From: Misgurnus anguillicaudatus
Taxonomy: Eukaryota > Chordata > Actinopteri > Cypriniformes > Cobitidae
Direction: 5' to 3'
Assembly: GCF_027580225.2 (NCBI RefSeq)
Contig: NC_073341.2
Location: 11,504,001-11,568,000, forward strand
DNA length: 64,000 nucleotides
Both the position numbers and the translations under genes were made by a program. How positions within the stretch are numbered: the stretch's first letter is position 1; each line of letters starts with the position of its first letter. Positions 21,563-38,219 of the stretch are shown one piece after another. The notes under the pieces are model-generated. The model had not been told where the DNA came from, searched no databases, and saw nothing but the letters and a program-made list of their open reading frames with translations.

Positions 21563-21576
21563 TAAACAGGAGGGAA
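21563..21576 (+). promoter_or_regulatory. ERV polypurine tract, copy 1
   Basis: AAACAGGAGGGAA just before LTR start TGTTGG; same as at 3473. Confidence 0.6.
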
Positions 21577-21843
21577 TGTTGGAAAAAATTTATTTCTTAT
21601 TACATATTTGAATGTTTTATGTTACCATTTATGAATGTATAATCAATGGTTTAGATTTATGAATATATATAGTAATTTGCTTAGAATCATATTAAGTCCG
21701 ACTAGCTACTTAGAAAAACTGCCACGGTAAAATAGTGCATACAATGTTCTTTTGTTATCATATGACCTTTGGTAACTGCATCATCAAGCTGCATCATCAA
21801 GTTACTATCTTGTTTTGGTAAAATGTAATCAATCCTATTTAAT
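21577..21843 (+). repeat. ERV 3' LTR left half, copy 1
   Basis: LTR from TGTTGG to the L2-A insertion point. The right half is missing because the sequence passes into a 60-bp stub of L2-A and then L2-B. Confidence 0.75.
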
Positions 21844-21903
21844 TTTCCGTTTCCGGGTCGAGAACGCTGTGTGCATCTGTGCTGCGACTTCGCACCTAGA
21901 TTG
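21844..21903 (+). mobile_element. L2-A 5' stub
   Basis: First 60 bp of L2-A (TTTCCGTTTCCGGGTCGAGAACG ... CACCTAGATTG region), same LTR position as the full copies. Cut by L2-B. Confidence 0.75.
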
Positions 21904-24267
21904 TTCTCTCAAAATTCTCTCAATACCAGACAAAACGTGACAGGGCCCACGCACACTCACAGGCACACACCAGACCCAACTCTGTCACTCGGGCTCAACA
22001 CCAATGAAACCGAGACATCACCCCAGAGCGATGCAGCCCCAGACCACCGCCCTGTCTCACACACGGCACCTCCAGATACGACCACTCGATCCACAACACG
22101 CCACCGACCAGCCAGAACAACAACCTCCACCACCAAAGATAACTTTATTAGCACTCTTCCAGACCTGTCCCAAATGAAACATGTAGCAGATAACCCTGAA
22201 GATCTAGATATTGTAATAGAAAACCTGAACAGTATTTGTTCTAACACATTGGATGCCGTAGCTCCAATTCGAAAAAAGAGAATCAAAGAAAAAACGCCAG
22301 CTCCATGGTATGATCATCCCACAGCAGCACTCAAAAAGGCAACTAGGAAAATGGAAAGAAATTATAGAAGCACAAAGTTAGAGGTATGGCGTGCAGCATG
22401 GAAAGAGAGTGTTAAACACTACAGACAGGCTATAAAAATCGCCAGATCTACGTATCTCAGCAATCTTATTAAAGAAAATCATAATAACCCTCGCTTCCTC
22501 TTTAGCACAGTTGCGAAACTGACTAGAAATAAAGAACAAACAGAACCCACTAATAAACTCCCACACAATAGTAACGACTTCATGAACTTCTTTACTAAGA
22601 AAATTATGATTATTAGGGAAAACATTGTAGGTACCCAAGCAGCCACCACTCTACCCAGTAATACATTTAATGCTTGCCTACCATACGAACATCTTGAGTC
22701 ATTTAAACCTACTACAATAGATGAGCTATCTAAATTAGTAGCATCATCCAAATCATCGTCCTGTATATTGGACCCTGTTCCCACAAAATTACTCAAAGAG
22801 GTATTCCCTATAGTGTCTAACCCAGTACTAAATGTCTTTAACTCATCATTAGAATTAGGCTACGTTCCTACAGCTTTCAAACTAGCAGTTATTAGACCGC
22901 TCATTAAAAAACCAAACCTTGACCAGGGAGATCTAAATAACTTTAGACCAATCTCAAATCTCCCTTTTCTGTCCAAAATATTAGAAAAGGTAGTGGCAAG
23001 CCAGCTACGCACATTCTTAGCAAATAATAGTACGTATGAAAAGTTCCAATCAGGATTCAGGCCCCACCATAGCACAGAGACAGCGCTGCTTAGAGTTACA
23101 AATGACCTTCTCCTAACATCCGACCGTGGTGAAATATCACTCCTTATATTATTAGACCTTAGTGCCGCCTTTGACAAAATAGATCACACAATCTTACTTA
23201 ATAGGCTAGAAAACTATGTTGGCATCAGTGGTCAGGCGCTAGCTTGGTTCAGATCGTATCTAACCAATCGCTATCACTTTGTTTATGTAAATGAGGAGGA
23301 GTCACATCACTCCCTGGTTAAATACGGCGTACCGCAGGGATCAGTTTTAGGTCCTATCCTGTTCTCGTTATATATGTTACCTCTGGGAGATATTATCAGA
23401 AATCATAACATACAGTTTCACTGCTATGCAGATGACACACAGCTTTACATCTCCTCGCATCCTAGCGAAACACAAAATTTTTCTAAACTATCAGACTGCA
23501 TCAGCGATATAAGTGACTGGATGTCACATAATTTTCTTATGCTAAACTCCAATAAGACAGAGATACTTGTTATCGAACCGAATCGCTACAAATATAATAT
23601 GACAGATTACAAGTTGCCCATAAATGGCTGCACTGTGGTGCCAACCTCCACGGTTAAGAATTTAGGTGTGATGTTCGACAGCAGTTTATCCTTCGACAGC
23701 CATATCTCCAATGTCTGCCGCACAGCATTCTTACACCTAAGAAATATCTCAAAAATACGCCATATGTTGTCTGCATCAGATGCAGAGAAGCTTATCCAAT
23801 CTTTTATGAACTCTATAATAGACTATTTTAACTCGTTACTCTGAGGATGCCATGCAAAACAGGTCAACAAGCTTCATCTAGTTCAAAACGCTTCCGCAAG
23901 AGTTCTTACTCGAACTAAGAAGTATGACCGCATAAGCCCAATTCTGGCATCTTTACACTGGCTACCAGTTAAATATCGTATACAATTTAAAATATTACTA
24001 ATCACCTACAAAGCCTTAAATGGCCTAGCACCCTCATATCTTAGAGAATTATTATCAGAATACAATCCATCACGTGCATTGCGGTCACAAAATTCTGGCC
24101 TCTTAATTATCCCTAAAATATCAAAAGTGTCTAAAGGTGGCAGATCCTTTTCCTACTTAGCCCCTAAGCTATGGAATGATTTACCAACCGACGTCCGAAA
24201 ATCAGAGACAGTAGATAACTTTAAATCTAGACTTAAAACTTTTCTCTTTAACAAGGCTTTCAAATAG
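21904..24267 (+). pseudogene. L2-B ORF2 (reverse transcriptase), one nonsense codon
   Basis: Long open frame to 23844, then TGA in frame, continuing to 24267. Motifs: [21 protein letters not shown] (linker), [53 protein letters not shown], catalytic [11 protein letters not shown] (about 23425-23457), [18 protein letters not shown], and after the stop LHWLPVKYRIQFK and APKLWNDLP. The endonuclease is lost by 5' truncation. One substitution separates the two parts, so this copy is younger than L2-A. Confidence 0.8.
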
Positions 24268-24917
24268 TTGTTTTAACAATGGTACTTATCTCCTAATAGC
24301 TAGCTTGTACAACCTAATAAATAAATAAATAAATTAATGAATAAATTAAAACCTTTTTTTTCGTCAACACTTCAAAGCATGGTAAATCTCATTAATACTC
24401 TTTAGTAATATGCAGAAACTTTGAATTGGTTTTCGACTGAGTCTTAACTGCCAAATATGGCCGGCTTGCAATTTTGGCCTTTTCCCATGACCTTAAAATA
24501 GTATGTCATACAGAACCGTTTGCCACTGTACGTTAGCATTAACGACGGCAGTGGGGCCTCTGGCCTTAGTCAAACGAGTTCTGTTTCCGTTTTTAAAATC
24601 ATTAACTATATGTAATACACTTAACCAGCAATAGTTAGCCTGTCCGGAACCGAGCTGACTAAAACCACATTACTGTGTGACACTTGTTTTCTATGTGAAC
24701 GGCCCCTACGCTAATAAGATTTTGTGTCTCTCTCCCTGTCTCGTCCTTGATCCCGAGGACGAGACAAACAGATCCAGTTCCGGTACATGTGAAAGTCGGC
24801 ACACAACTGATCTACTAGCTGTTCTTCAACGTGATGTCCAGCTGATGCCTGACCAAAGACCACCGGCAGAACCCGCTTAATCTCCGCTTAATCTCCGCTC
24901 AATCTCCTTCCGTTTCA

Positions 24918-24953
<36 letters not shown>

Positions 24954-25270
24954 CCCAAGGGTTTTTTCCTTCTATGACTTTTTTTACTTCCCCGGCTAAA
25001 ATTCCGGGGGTTTTTTCTCCTAGGGGGTTTTTCAACCCGGGGAGGCAGCCTTTTTGGGCTTAACTTCTATACGTTACATTAGTAATACGTTTGTTTATAA
25101 TGTTGATTTATAGCCGTAGCAAATTTAACTGCTTGTGCTATCGTTTATTATGTTGTGCTATCTGTCGATTTTCTGTGCTTTTCACTGCATCTATTATGTA
25201 AAGCTGCTTTGATACAATTACCAAATTGTGAAAAGCGCTATATAAATAAAATTGAATTGAATTGAATTGA
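24268..25270 (+). other. L2-B 3' UTR
   Basis: No coding; holds the microsatellite and the conserved L2 3' end recognised by the reverse transcriptase. Confidence 0.6.
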
Positions 25271-25371
25271 ATTCTGCACTGTTCGATGATGTTCCGCAAG
25301 GCAAATATCTGTTCTATACAACTCCTGCCTTTTCTAACAGCTGTTGGAGCAGGGTTATCTTGGCACCATCT
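25271..25371 (-). pseudogene. RTE reverse-transcriptase fragment, copy 2
   Basis: Only the part around RKGRSCIEQIFALRNIIEQ remains; the rest is replaced by L2-B. See 10186-10607. Confidence 0.6.
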
Positions 25372-26047
25372 AGTGGTAGTTTAAAGAACATGCAGATTGT
25401 TGTCAAGAATTCCAACCATGAATTTTCACACACCTTATAATGGACAAAATATTTTTTCTTTGATACATATTTCTTTTGCAGTCACATGCAAAGAAGCAGG
25501 TGTTACATTTTAATAAGACTAGGTGAATGACTGACCGGTGTTTTGAATGCAATCGGAGAGCTGTAGGCCTTTGCGAGCGTTGTGCTCTTCTTTGAAGCGT
25601 TAGATGATGACGCTGACACTTTTTTCTTTAGAGGCTATAAGGACACAATCCAGCACATGAAAAATTAAATGAGACATTTACACTTCTTAGTTATGGCAGA
25701 CATATTGGTATGTTGGGAAATGCATGTGAATACTGTCACATTTAAAGGCTTTTTGGAGGCATGATGCACGTCTACAATACTGTACAAGCTCTTTAAAAGA
25801 CCCAAATTAATTTAAAAAAGCAATCATTTATATTTACGATTAATTCATTAGGTTGCCAATTAGCACCCAAGACTGAAATCAGTACTGGACACCCTGTTCC
25901 TGAATTATGAACACCAGTGATATTAGTTAGCCTCTTCTACTGTATATTTGAGTCTTACTTTCTTATAGTTCATATGCTAAAAACTTTTGAGAATCTGATG
26001 ATCACTTTTTTTAGCTAAAGTGTCCATCGTGATATCCGGTTTATTAC
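25372..26047. other. Non-coding part of unit, copy 2
   Basis: Homologous to 10608-11282; nothing recognised. Confidence 0.4.
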
Positions 26048-28347
<2,300 letters not shown>

Positions 28348-28409
28348 TCATTGTGTGTGTGCGAGTATGAGAATGAAAAGAACAAACCCTTGGACCCGAG
28401 AGCCTCACC

Positions 28410-29017
28410 TGATGCGTGAAGTTTTGTTTCAATTCACCATACGAGACAACACGATGTATCCAAACAGCGTCTTTATTTAATACATCAGTGCGTCGAGTTG
28501 CGACACCCCACAGCACCGTGAAAACTATGCAAAAGATAAATTCATATTCAAACATCAAATTGCATAAATAGACATCACAAACATTACACAAACATTCATT
28601 GATACGTTAATTTCATGTATCGATCAACATACCTTGCTACGCTCTCCAAGGAGTGCAAACCAGATATCATAATCCTGTCGTCAACATTAACCGTGCATCC
28701 AATTTCATTCACATGATACGAAGTGTAAAAAATACACATTAAAATAGCAACTCAAACAACTGGCGTCTAGCATATATGTCCACCTGCCATCTCATCATGA
28801 TTACTTGTGCACCTGTTCCCTTACGGTACCTGAAGAGGACAATTTCAACACAAATATCAGTGAGCTTCCGTTTGCAATTCACATACAAGTACAAAGACAT
28901 AAATTTGTATTGTGAATCAAGTTACAAAATTAATTACACAAATGTATTTAATAATTCATGACCTAATTCATACTTGCATAAAATACATAAATACAGTATT
29001 TTAAGTGGTCCCTTACA
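28410..29017 (-). repeat. BEL/Pao 3' LTR, copy 2
   Basis: Counterpart of 13648-14257 with the same purine tract and TGTAAGGGACC start. Confidence 0.55.
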
Positions 29018-29177
29018 CTCCCACCAATCATGACATGATTAAAACCAACCTCATAAGATCATACATGATTTCAATCTTAAGGGCCGTAAACCAACATATG
29101 CAAGTAAGTATAAAATTATATTAATATGATTAGGTCAAACATACATATACAAATGTGTTTATTTCCTGTCATTTTCA

Positions 29178-29885
29178 CTAAACTCGTCTTTCACTTTTAA
29201 GCAGAAGCACTAACTTTTGAACTGGTCTTTCTATAACTGAAGATTTAAATTGAACATCATGCTTTCCTATTGATTTCCGTTCACTAACTCGCACTTTCAC
29301 TCTTCGTACCAATCCATCACTGTCCACAGTTGTTTCCAATATTCGTCCCAGTTGCCACTGATTTCTTGGAAGGAGATCTTCTTTTATCAAAACTACATCA
29401 TCCACTTGAAGATTACGTCATATCTTATGCCACTTCTGTCGCAGGGTTAGGTTTGAAAGATACTCTCTCTTCCACCGGCTCCGGAATTGTTCAATCAGAT
29501 ATTGAATACGACGCTAGCGCTTGGTACCATACATGTCCTCTCTTACAAATTCCCCTGGAGGAGGAAGAGCAATCTTTGATTTCATCTGAATCAAATGATT
29601 TGGTGTTAAGGGCTCAAGAGAATTGGGATCATTTATTCCGTCAACTGTTAAAGGACGACTGTTTACAATGGACATAGCCTCATAAAAGAGTGTTCTGAGA
29701 CAAGCATCATCAAGTCTTCCCATACTTTGAGCCAAAGTAACTTTCAATACATTTCGGATGGTACTCATTTGGCGCTCCCAAACACTGCCAGAGTTGAAAA
29801 CAAACTCACATTGCTTTTCAGCCATGAATGTCCGAAAGGCATGGTCATCACATTGTTTAAGTGCTTTCCTCAATTCATTTTTGGC
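29178..29885 (-). pseudogene. BEL/Pao integrase C-terminal half, copy 2
   Basis: Counterpart of 14418-15125, same in-frame TAG. Motifs VWERQMSTIRNVL, SIVNSRPLT, LEPLTPNHLIQMK, LPRNQWQLGRI are retained. Confidence 0.8.
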
Positions 29886-30128
29886 TCCAATGAAATGTGT
29901 GGTGTTGTTACAATTGTGAAAGTCTGTGAGGTTCGACCTTCGGAATGAATGGAGTTAATTAAAACCTAAATAAAAACAGTCCCGCAGGAAGACTCAAGTT
30001 GAGAGACAGATGAATGTTTCCTGATGAGACATCTCAATCTGGGTTCTCCCTGCAGAATATTACTACCCCATTCGTGGTCTGAGTGTGTCTTATTTTTGTT
30101 AAGGTTCATAAGTATTTTAAACCTGACA
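29886..30128 (+). repeat. ERV 5' LTR remnant, copy 2
   Basis: Same truncated right half and same junction with BEL as at 15126-15368, showing that the truncation happened before the duplication. Confidence 0.75.
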
Positions 30129-30131
30129 TTT

Positions 30132-30149
30132 TGGTCCTTCGAGCCAGAT
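30132..30149 (+). promoter_or_regulatory. ERV primer-binding site, copy 2
   Basis: TGGTCCTTCGAGCCAGAT, matching the tRNA-Tyr 3' end except one base. Where copy 1 differs (CTTT for CCTT) this copy has the canonical base, which supports the tRNA-Tyr assignment. Confidence 0.6.
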
Positions 30150-30399
30150 TCCAACACATCCAGTGATCAACAGTGGAGGAGACACGCCGAAGCCCGTCGA
30201 CGGCCGAGTTCTAGGAATTCGAAGAAAGTCCTGAGTGGTGAAAATTCCTTGCCAGGCCGGCATTTAGGTCTCCTCGGCTGGTGATCTTGGGATTGACCGA
30301 ATCTGAAGCTAAGAAGACGACTCAGACTCATTGAATTGGGTGAGTTTCTGATTGGTAATTTGATTTGTTATTTACCAGTGTCGCCCAAGAACAGAATTG

Positions 30400-30495
30400 T
30401 GGGTTCGAGTCCCCAATGTCTGTTGGACAGTTGAATTGAGTGGGTTCGAGTCCCCCAATAACTGTCAGTCAGCCGAATGGAGGGTTCGAGTCCCC
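30400..30495 (+). repeat. Three ~41-bp box-B-like repeats, copy 2
   Basis: All three units contain GGGTTCGAGTCCCC (30401, 30442, 30482). Confidence 0.65.
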
Positions 30496-30647
30496 CAGTA
30501 GCTGAAGGGGATCCTGGGGATCGCCCCAAAGAATTTACTATATTTGTGTAGAAACCAAAAATGTATTCGGTGTATGCTTTGTATATTATGCGGGGTTTTT
30601 GTGTTTGATGTGCTTAAGCAATTGTATTATATTGTATTGTAGTTGTG

Positions 30648-32365
<1,718 letters not shown>

Positions 32366-32375
32366 TATATATATA

Positions 32376-33996
32376 CAGTCTTGTTCAAAATAATAGCAGT
32401 ACAATGTGACTAACCAGAATAATCAAGGTTTTTAGTATATTTTTTATTGCTACGTGGCAAACAAGTTACCAGTAGGTTCAGTAGATTCTCAGAAAACAAA
32501 TGAGACCCAGCATTCATGATATGCACGCTCTTAAGGCTGTGCAATTGGGCAATTAGTTGAATTAGTTGAAAGGGGTGTGTTCAAAAAAATAGCAGTGTGG
32601 CATTCAATCACTGAGGTCATCAATTTTGTGAAGAAACAGGTGTGAATCAGGTGGCCCCTATTTAAGGATGAAGCCAACACTTGTTGAACATGCATTTGAA
32701 AGCTGAGGAAAATGGGTCGTTTAAGACATTGTTCAGAAGAACAGCGTACTTTGATTAAAAAGTTAATTGGAGAGGGGAAAACCTATAAAGAGGGGCAAAA
32801 AATGATAGGCTGTTCAGCTAAAATGATCTCCAATGCCTTAAAATGGAGAGCAAAACCAGAGAGACGTGGAAGAAAACGGAAGACAACCATCAAAATGGAT
32901 AGAAGAATAACCAGAATGGCAAAGGCTCAGCCAATGATCACCTCCAGGATGATCAAAGACAGTCTGGAGTTACCTGTAAGTACTGTGACAGTTAGAAGAC
33001 GTCTGTGTGAAGCTAATCTATTTTCCAGAATCCCCCGCAAGTCCCTCTGTTAAAAAAGGCATGTGCAGAAGAGGTTACAATTTGCCAAAGAACACATCAA
33101 CTGGCCTAAAGAGAAATGGAGGAACATTTTGTGGACTGATGAGAGTAAAATTGTTCTTTTTGAGTCCAAGGGCCACAGGCAGTTTGTGAGATGACCCCCA
33201 AACTCTGAATTCAAGCCACAGTACACAGTGAAGACAGTGAAGCATTGTGCAAGCATCATGATATGGGCATGTTTCTCCTACTATGGTGTTGGGCCTATTT
33301 ATCGCATACCAGGGATCATGGATCAGTTTGCATATGTTAAAATACTTGAAGAGGTCATGTTGCCCTATGCTGAAGAGGACATGCCCTTGAAATGGTTGTT
33401 TCAACAAGACAATGACCCAAAACACACTAGTAAACAGGCAAAGTCTTGGTTCCAAACCAACAAAATTAATGTTATGGAGTGGCCAGCCCAATCTCCAGAC
33501 CTTAATCCAATTGAGAACTTGTAGGGTGATATCAAAAATGCTGTTTCTGAAGCAAAACCAAAAAATGTGAATGAATTGTGGAATGTTGTTAAAGAATCAT
33601 GGAGTGGAATAACAGCTGAGAGGTGCCACAAGTTGGTTGACTCCATGCCACACAGATGTCAAGCAGTTTTAAAAAACTGTGCTCATACAACTAAATATTA
33701 GTTTAGTGATTCACAGGATTGCTAAATCCCAGAAAAAAAATGTTTGTACAAATTAGTTTTGAGTTTGTACAGTCAAAGGTAGACACTGCTATTTTTTTGA
33801 ACACACCCCTTTCAACTAATACCCCAATTGCACAGCCTTAAGAGCGTGCATATCATGAATGCTGGGTCTCATTTGTTTTCTGAGAATCTACTGAACCTAC
33901 TGATAACTTGTTTGCCACGTAGCAATAAAAAATATACTAAAAACCTTGATTATTCTGGTTAGTCACATTGTACTGCTATTATTTTGAACAAGACTG
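32376..33996 (+). mobile_element. Tc1/mariner element inserted in (AT)n, second, long inverted repeats
   Basis: 1,621 bp with inverted repeats of roughly 215 bp: CAGTCTTGTTCAAAATAATA at the outer ends and an inner repeat GTTCAAAAAAATAGCAGTG near 32580 mirrored near 33790, the IR/DR layout of Tc1 elements with two transposase sites per end. TA flanks at 32374-32375 and 33997-33998. Only in copy 2. Confidence 0.9.
32712..33701 (+). pseudogene. Tc1-like transposase, frameshift and two stops
   Basis: Starts MGRLRHCSEEQRTLIKKLI with helix-turn-helix segments and basic hook RRGRKRKT. The first frame ends at 33053 by a frameshift; the next piece has [12 protein letters not shown] (first Asp, about 33130), a TGA after HRQFVR near 33188, then [24 protein letters not shown] (second Asp) and LNPIENL (Glu) followed by TAG at about 33524 replacing the usual Trp. 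All three catalytic residues are present but in broken frames. Confidence 0.85.
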
Positions 33997-34009
33997 TATA
34001 TATATATAC

Positions 34010-35010
34010 TGTGAATTTACCCAGTGTACTGAAACAGCGACAGGGAGAGAAACCCTGAAGGTTCAAAACAACCAACCAGTTAAACGCTGAAGTAAGCACA
34101 CTGTAAACAAACAGAAGGTGGTGTTTAGAATTCCCCGGGGAAAGAAAAGTTGCAGAAATAGAAAAAAAAGAAAGAAATTGTTTAATTTTTGTTGTTGAAT
34201 CTTTTGTTTTTATTTGAAGTGTTTGTGCTTAGAAAGATTTAGAAGGAGATGAGAAGTATATGTGTGGTAAAGAAAGTGAAAATGTGAAGTATGGTAAGAA
34301 ATGGAAAAAGAAAAATCAGTGGTCAGGGAAATTGAATGTAGATGAATGTAGGTCATTGGTGGAAATTTTAGAAATGAAAGCAGCTTTCAAAACAGGAAAG
34401 AGAAGAAAGGTAGAGAAAGAATAAGCAAGTGCAAAAGAATGGTATGATAAAAGTGTGAGAGGGCAACAAGGAAGGTAGAAAAGAGAGAAAAAGAAAGAAG
34501 GAGAGACTACCTATTTTTAAATCGAAGTTGAAAACTTATTTATTTGACTAGTGACCTCATTGCCTTAGTAATATTTTATGTGTTTTTTGCGTATGTTTTA
34601 CGACCTCAATTCCTTGGTAATGTGTTTTATCTGCTCTTAATTGTGATATTATGGTTTTATGTCGTCCTATATTGGTTTTATGTTTGTTTTGTACAGCACA
34701 TGGTCAACGGCAGTTGTGTTTAATTGTGCTCTAGAAATAAATTGATTGATTTATTGATTGATAATGGCTATAATGAAACTACTCTAGGAGCAAGGCCAAC
34801 CCCTCCCTTACCTGCCCCTCCTTTCCTTCCCCTGCCACAAAATGAAAGAATTAATTTCTGCAGTTCCCATAGCAGCCTCTAATGTCCCTGTAGCAGCCCC
34901 TGATATCAATGCCCATATCACTCCCCAAACAGGTCCTCCCCCATATCATGGACTGTATGACCCTACCAGAGAAGCACTTAATGCAGCGATTTTGAGCCAT
35001 TGACTTTGTC
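34010..35010 (+). pseudogene. ERV leader end and gag remnants, copy 2
   Basis: Counterpart of 15970-16964, including the L2 3' end (about 34513-34770) and the PPPY motif (34935-34946). Same stops. Confidence 0.5.
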
Positions 35011-35027
35011 ATGTCTCAACAGCGGGG

Positions 35028-35219
35028 ATGGTTATGGTAAAGTTAATTGAAGAGCATTTCATTGCCTATGGATTCAATATTTACTTAAAAAATGTTTGTA
35101 GGGCATGTACCATTTGTATAAAACATATCCAGCTAAATTACTTGGTTTGTCTGAAGCAATTCCAAACAATCATGACTGTGACTGTATACAGTAGATATTA
35201 TACAAACATTAAGTGTTGA
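35028..35219 (+). pseudogene. ERV integrase zinc-binding region, copy 2
   Basis: Open frame of 63 codons: KLIEEHFIAYGFNIYLKNVC and ACTICIKHIQLNY, the HHCC-like region; better preserved than copy 1 because one A is retained near 35088. Confidence 0.45.
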
Positions 35220-36529
35220 TGAATACTTAGACAATCTGTCAATTAAAAATTCTAATACCTAAACAATCTGTCACTTAAAAATTCCAATTTGATTGTTACA
35301 ATGATGTTTATCTTTTGTGGACAAAAAGGGAAATGAAAGGCAAATGAAATTACAAAAAACATGTGAATTGGTTAGTAACAGAAAACCTAATATTTATATT
35401 TATTTTTTGTTATTTCTGTGGAGCTGTGCTTAACTCTCAAGCAGGTTGGCAGCAGAGAGGTTTCCTGAGATGTCCCGGGAACAGGTTGCGGTAAAAGCCC
35501 ACCTGAAGGGAGATACCAGTGAGGTAAAGGGAGTACTCTTGCTGACCTGGGAGCTACAGTTGCCAGCCGCATGAACGGCAGAGAAACTTACTGCTCAAAT
35601 GTGTCATCTATGGTGACAAACTACTCACAGCTCACAGACATAGCTGATTTTCAAATTCAATGCTCCAGAAAAGAGAACAGATTGAAAAAAGTAATTTTAA
35701 TATCGAATTGTAACTCCAAAAGCCTTTTCCTTATTTGGTCACACAGATACACAGTATTGGACGCTTAAACGTTTTTTCAAATGTGTTTACACTTTAATGC
35801 GGGAGAGGGGGTTTTAGGAATCATGCAAACAAAATTTTTGCGGATGCATAATTTCTCAAAAACACAATTCGGCACCCCAATCAGTTCTAAGCAGAACACC
35901 CCAGGGATGTTTGTGAATTGCAGTATGACTTTATAACCTTTCATATAAAACAAGGGTTATTAAGATGTTTAACTAATAGATTTTTTCATTTGGTGTAAAG
36001 TTTCTCCCCACAATTTAAGCTTTGCTTCCTTTATGGCTAAAATGACAACATAATACTGTGCCGGGGCAAATGGTTTTAATATAAAAGTTATTTTTATAAC
36101 ACTATTTTATATAACATTTTATTTTTTAATTAACATTCATTCATTCATTATACTCCCCAAAATAAGACAGGCGATGCGGAATTAGAGTCATGAGAAGATC
36201 TTTGTATTTTAGTGACGAGGGGGCCACCTCATAATGAAGATATGGGGTGGGGGGAAAATGTTTAGCTTGTGATGTTTTGGTCGCCTAATGGTTTCTATAG
36301 TTTCTATGGGAGTCAAAACTAGTTATTTTCTAGGAATAGTCAAAACAAGATACTTCCTAACAAATCTGTTTAAACAAAGTTGTTTTTTGGCCATGGAGCT
36401 CTTTTGTTTTCTTTTCTTTTCTTTTGTTTTTATGTTTTCGCAGAAATATATGATGGCGGCCTTCAAGAAATTTGCTGAAAAATTCAGGCCAATGGTCATT
36501 TTCATTTATTACACTGAAGGGAAGCAGCT
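35220..36529. other. Non-coding stretch within ERV, copy 2
   Basis: Homologous to 17126-18493, with small indels such as a shorter TTTTC repeat near 36410. Not recognised. Confidence 0.35.
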
Positions 36530-36724
36530 GTGAAACCAGGTGATTACGTTTTCATCAAAGTCATCAAACAAAAAACCTGGTCCAGCCCGAAGTTGGACGG
36601 TCCCTATCAGGTCCTCATTACTACACCTACAGCAGTGAAGATTGCAAAAAGACCTTTGTGGATACATCTCAGCCACATCAAGAGACTGAAAGCTCTGGAA
36701 AGCTCACCCCTGGATGCGGACTAG
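36530..36724 (+). pseudogene. ERV integrase C-terminal domain, copy 2
   Basis: Same 64-codon frame as 18494-18688 with one visible substitution (KLDGPYQ for KFDGPYQ). Confidence 0.75.
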
Positions 36725-36874
36725 TGGGGAAGACTAGGCTACAAAGGGGGGCAGCCTTTTTAGTAGGCTGTGTATCATATAGAGATACTCAGATTAGCTG
36801 GCCATCTCAAACCTAGTGAAGAAACCAACTGATCCCTTTTCCGCCGTTTTAGGAGCCTACAGAGCAGAAGAAAA

Positions 36875-37348
36875 ATGGCTGACATTTTGAAGATGTTCAT
36901 CGTAATCCTGGCAATCGTGCTGGTGTGTGAGGTAGAACCTGGTGGGACGAAGAGAAACAACGAAAGAATGAGGAGAAACAGAGAGGAATGGAGTAGTTAA
37001 GAAAGACGAATGGATCAACAGAATGGAAACTACCAGAACACCTACGAGATCAACATGTGGTATCGTTATGTGAAGTACGTCGCAGTGGAAACCACACAAA
37101 CTGCTACGCAATGGTTGCTTGGAGGATCTTGGTGGGAGAAACTGTTGAAAATATTCATTCCAATATTATCTGCTCTTTTGCTGATATGCATATGTTTGAT
37201 TTGCGTGATACAATGTGTGTCAAAAATGACAAAGAAAATGATTCAATCTGTACTTACTGATGCATATTTCTTGGGTAATATTGCAGATGGAGAAGACAAT
37301 AAATTTGTTGTTCGAAAAACTACTAAAACCTATGATGGTACTGTGTAG
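36875..37348 (+). pseudogene. env: ERV envelope gene, copy 2, internally deleted
   Basis: The leader is intact but a TAA at 36998-37000 (CAA in copy 1) stops it. At about 37110 the sequence jumps from the early surface subunit to the membrane-proximal transmembrane region (QWLLGGSWWEKLLK), so the whole receptor-binding and Cx6CC region is absent, as is the hAT element. The join lies at a shared ACG, a microhomology deletion. The remaining frame 37010-37348 encodes a short membrane-anchored peptide. Not a functional envelope. Confidence 0.8.
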
Positions 37349-38219
37349 AAGAAATTTCATTTTGTCTATTGAGGAAGGTTTAACCCTAAAGTGCCTAAGC
37401 AGGTAACGGGTTACAACCCGAAGTAAAAAGACATTATAAATGATAAACAGGAGGGAATGTTGGAAAAAATGTATTTCTTATTACATATTTGAATGTTTTA
37501 TGTTACCATTTATGAATGTATAATCAATGGTTTAGATTTATGAATATATATAGTAATTTGCTTAGAATCATATTAAGTCCGACTAGCTACTTAGAAAAAC
37601 TGCCACGGTAAAATAGTGCATACAATGTTCTTTTGTTATTATATGACCTTTGGTAACTGCATCATCAAGCTGCATCATCAAGTTACTATCTTGTTTTGGT
37701 AAAATGTAATCAATCCTATTTAATTTTCCGTTTCCGGGTCGAGAACGCTGTGCGCATCTGTGCTGCGACTTCGCACCTAGATTGATTGTTTGTTTGTTAG
37801 TCTGTCTCCTTCCTGCTTGGATATATACATCTGTTTATCAAGACTTTGTCTAGGATTACTCAGCTCCTTCCTACTGATTTTTGAACCGGACTATTATAAT
37901 TTTTGAATTGTTGTCTGTGACTTTGCCGCCGGGCTGCTGCGAGCTCTCTACCTGCTTAACGTCTTAACCACATTTGGCTCTTCGGACGGGTGAGTTACCG
38001 CTCTCTCTGTCAGTTGCGCTGCTCGTTTAATAGCTTGCTATCTAGGTGTGTCGTCTCCTATTTAGTCTGCTGTTTCTGGTGAAGTGGCGTTCAGGGTTTG
38101 GCTAACGTGGTCTTTGCCTGTGATCGGCTTGTTTTTGCTCAGCACTAACATGTGTCGGAGAAAACCTTTCCTTTTTCTTTTTTCTGCTCTGTTCGGCCTC
38201 ATTTTTTTCCACTTTCATA

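Larger units (their letters stand above)
21904..25271 (+). mobile_element. L2-type LINE (L2-B), 5'-truncated
   Basis: Begins inside ORF2 and ends with AAAGCGCTATATAAATAAAATTGAATTGAATTGAATT, the L2/Maui-type 3' end with (ATTGA)n tail. 3' UTR is about 1 kb with a (TA)n tract (24922-24949) and a hairpin-prone C/G-rich stretch near 24990-25050. It separates unit copies 1 and 2 and lies between points that correspond to 3903 and 10503 of copy 0, so about 6.6 kb of unit is missing at this site. Confidence 0.8.
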
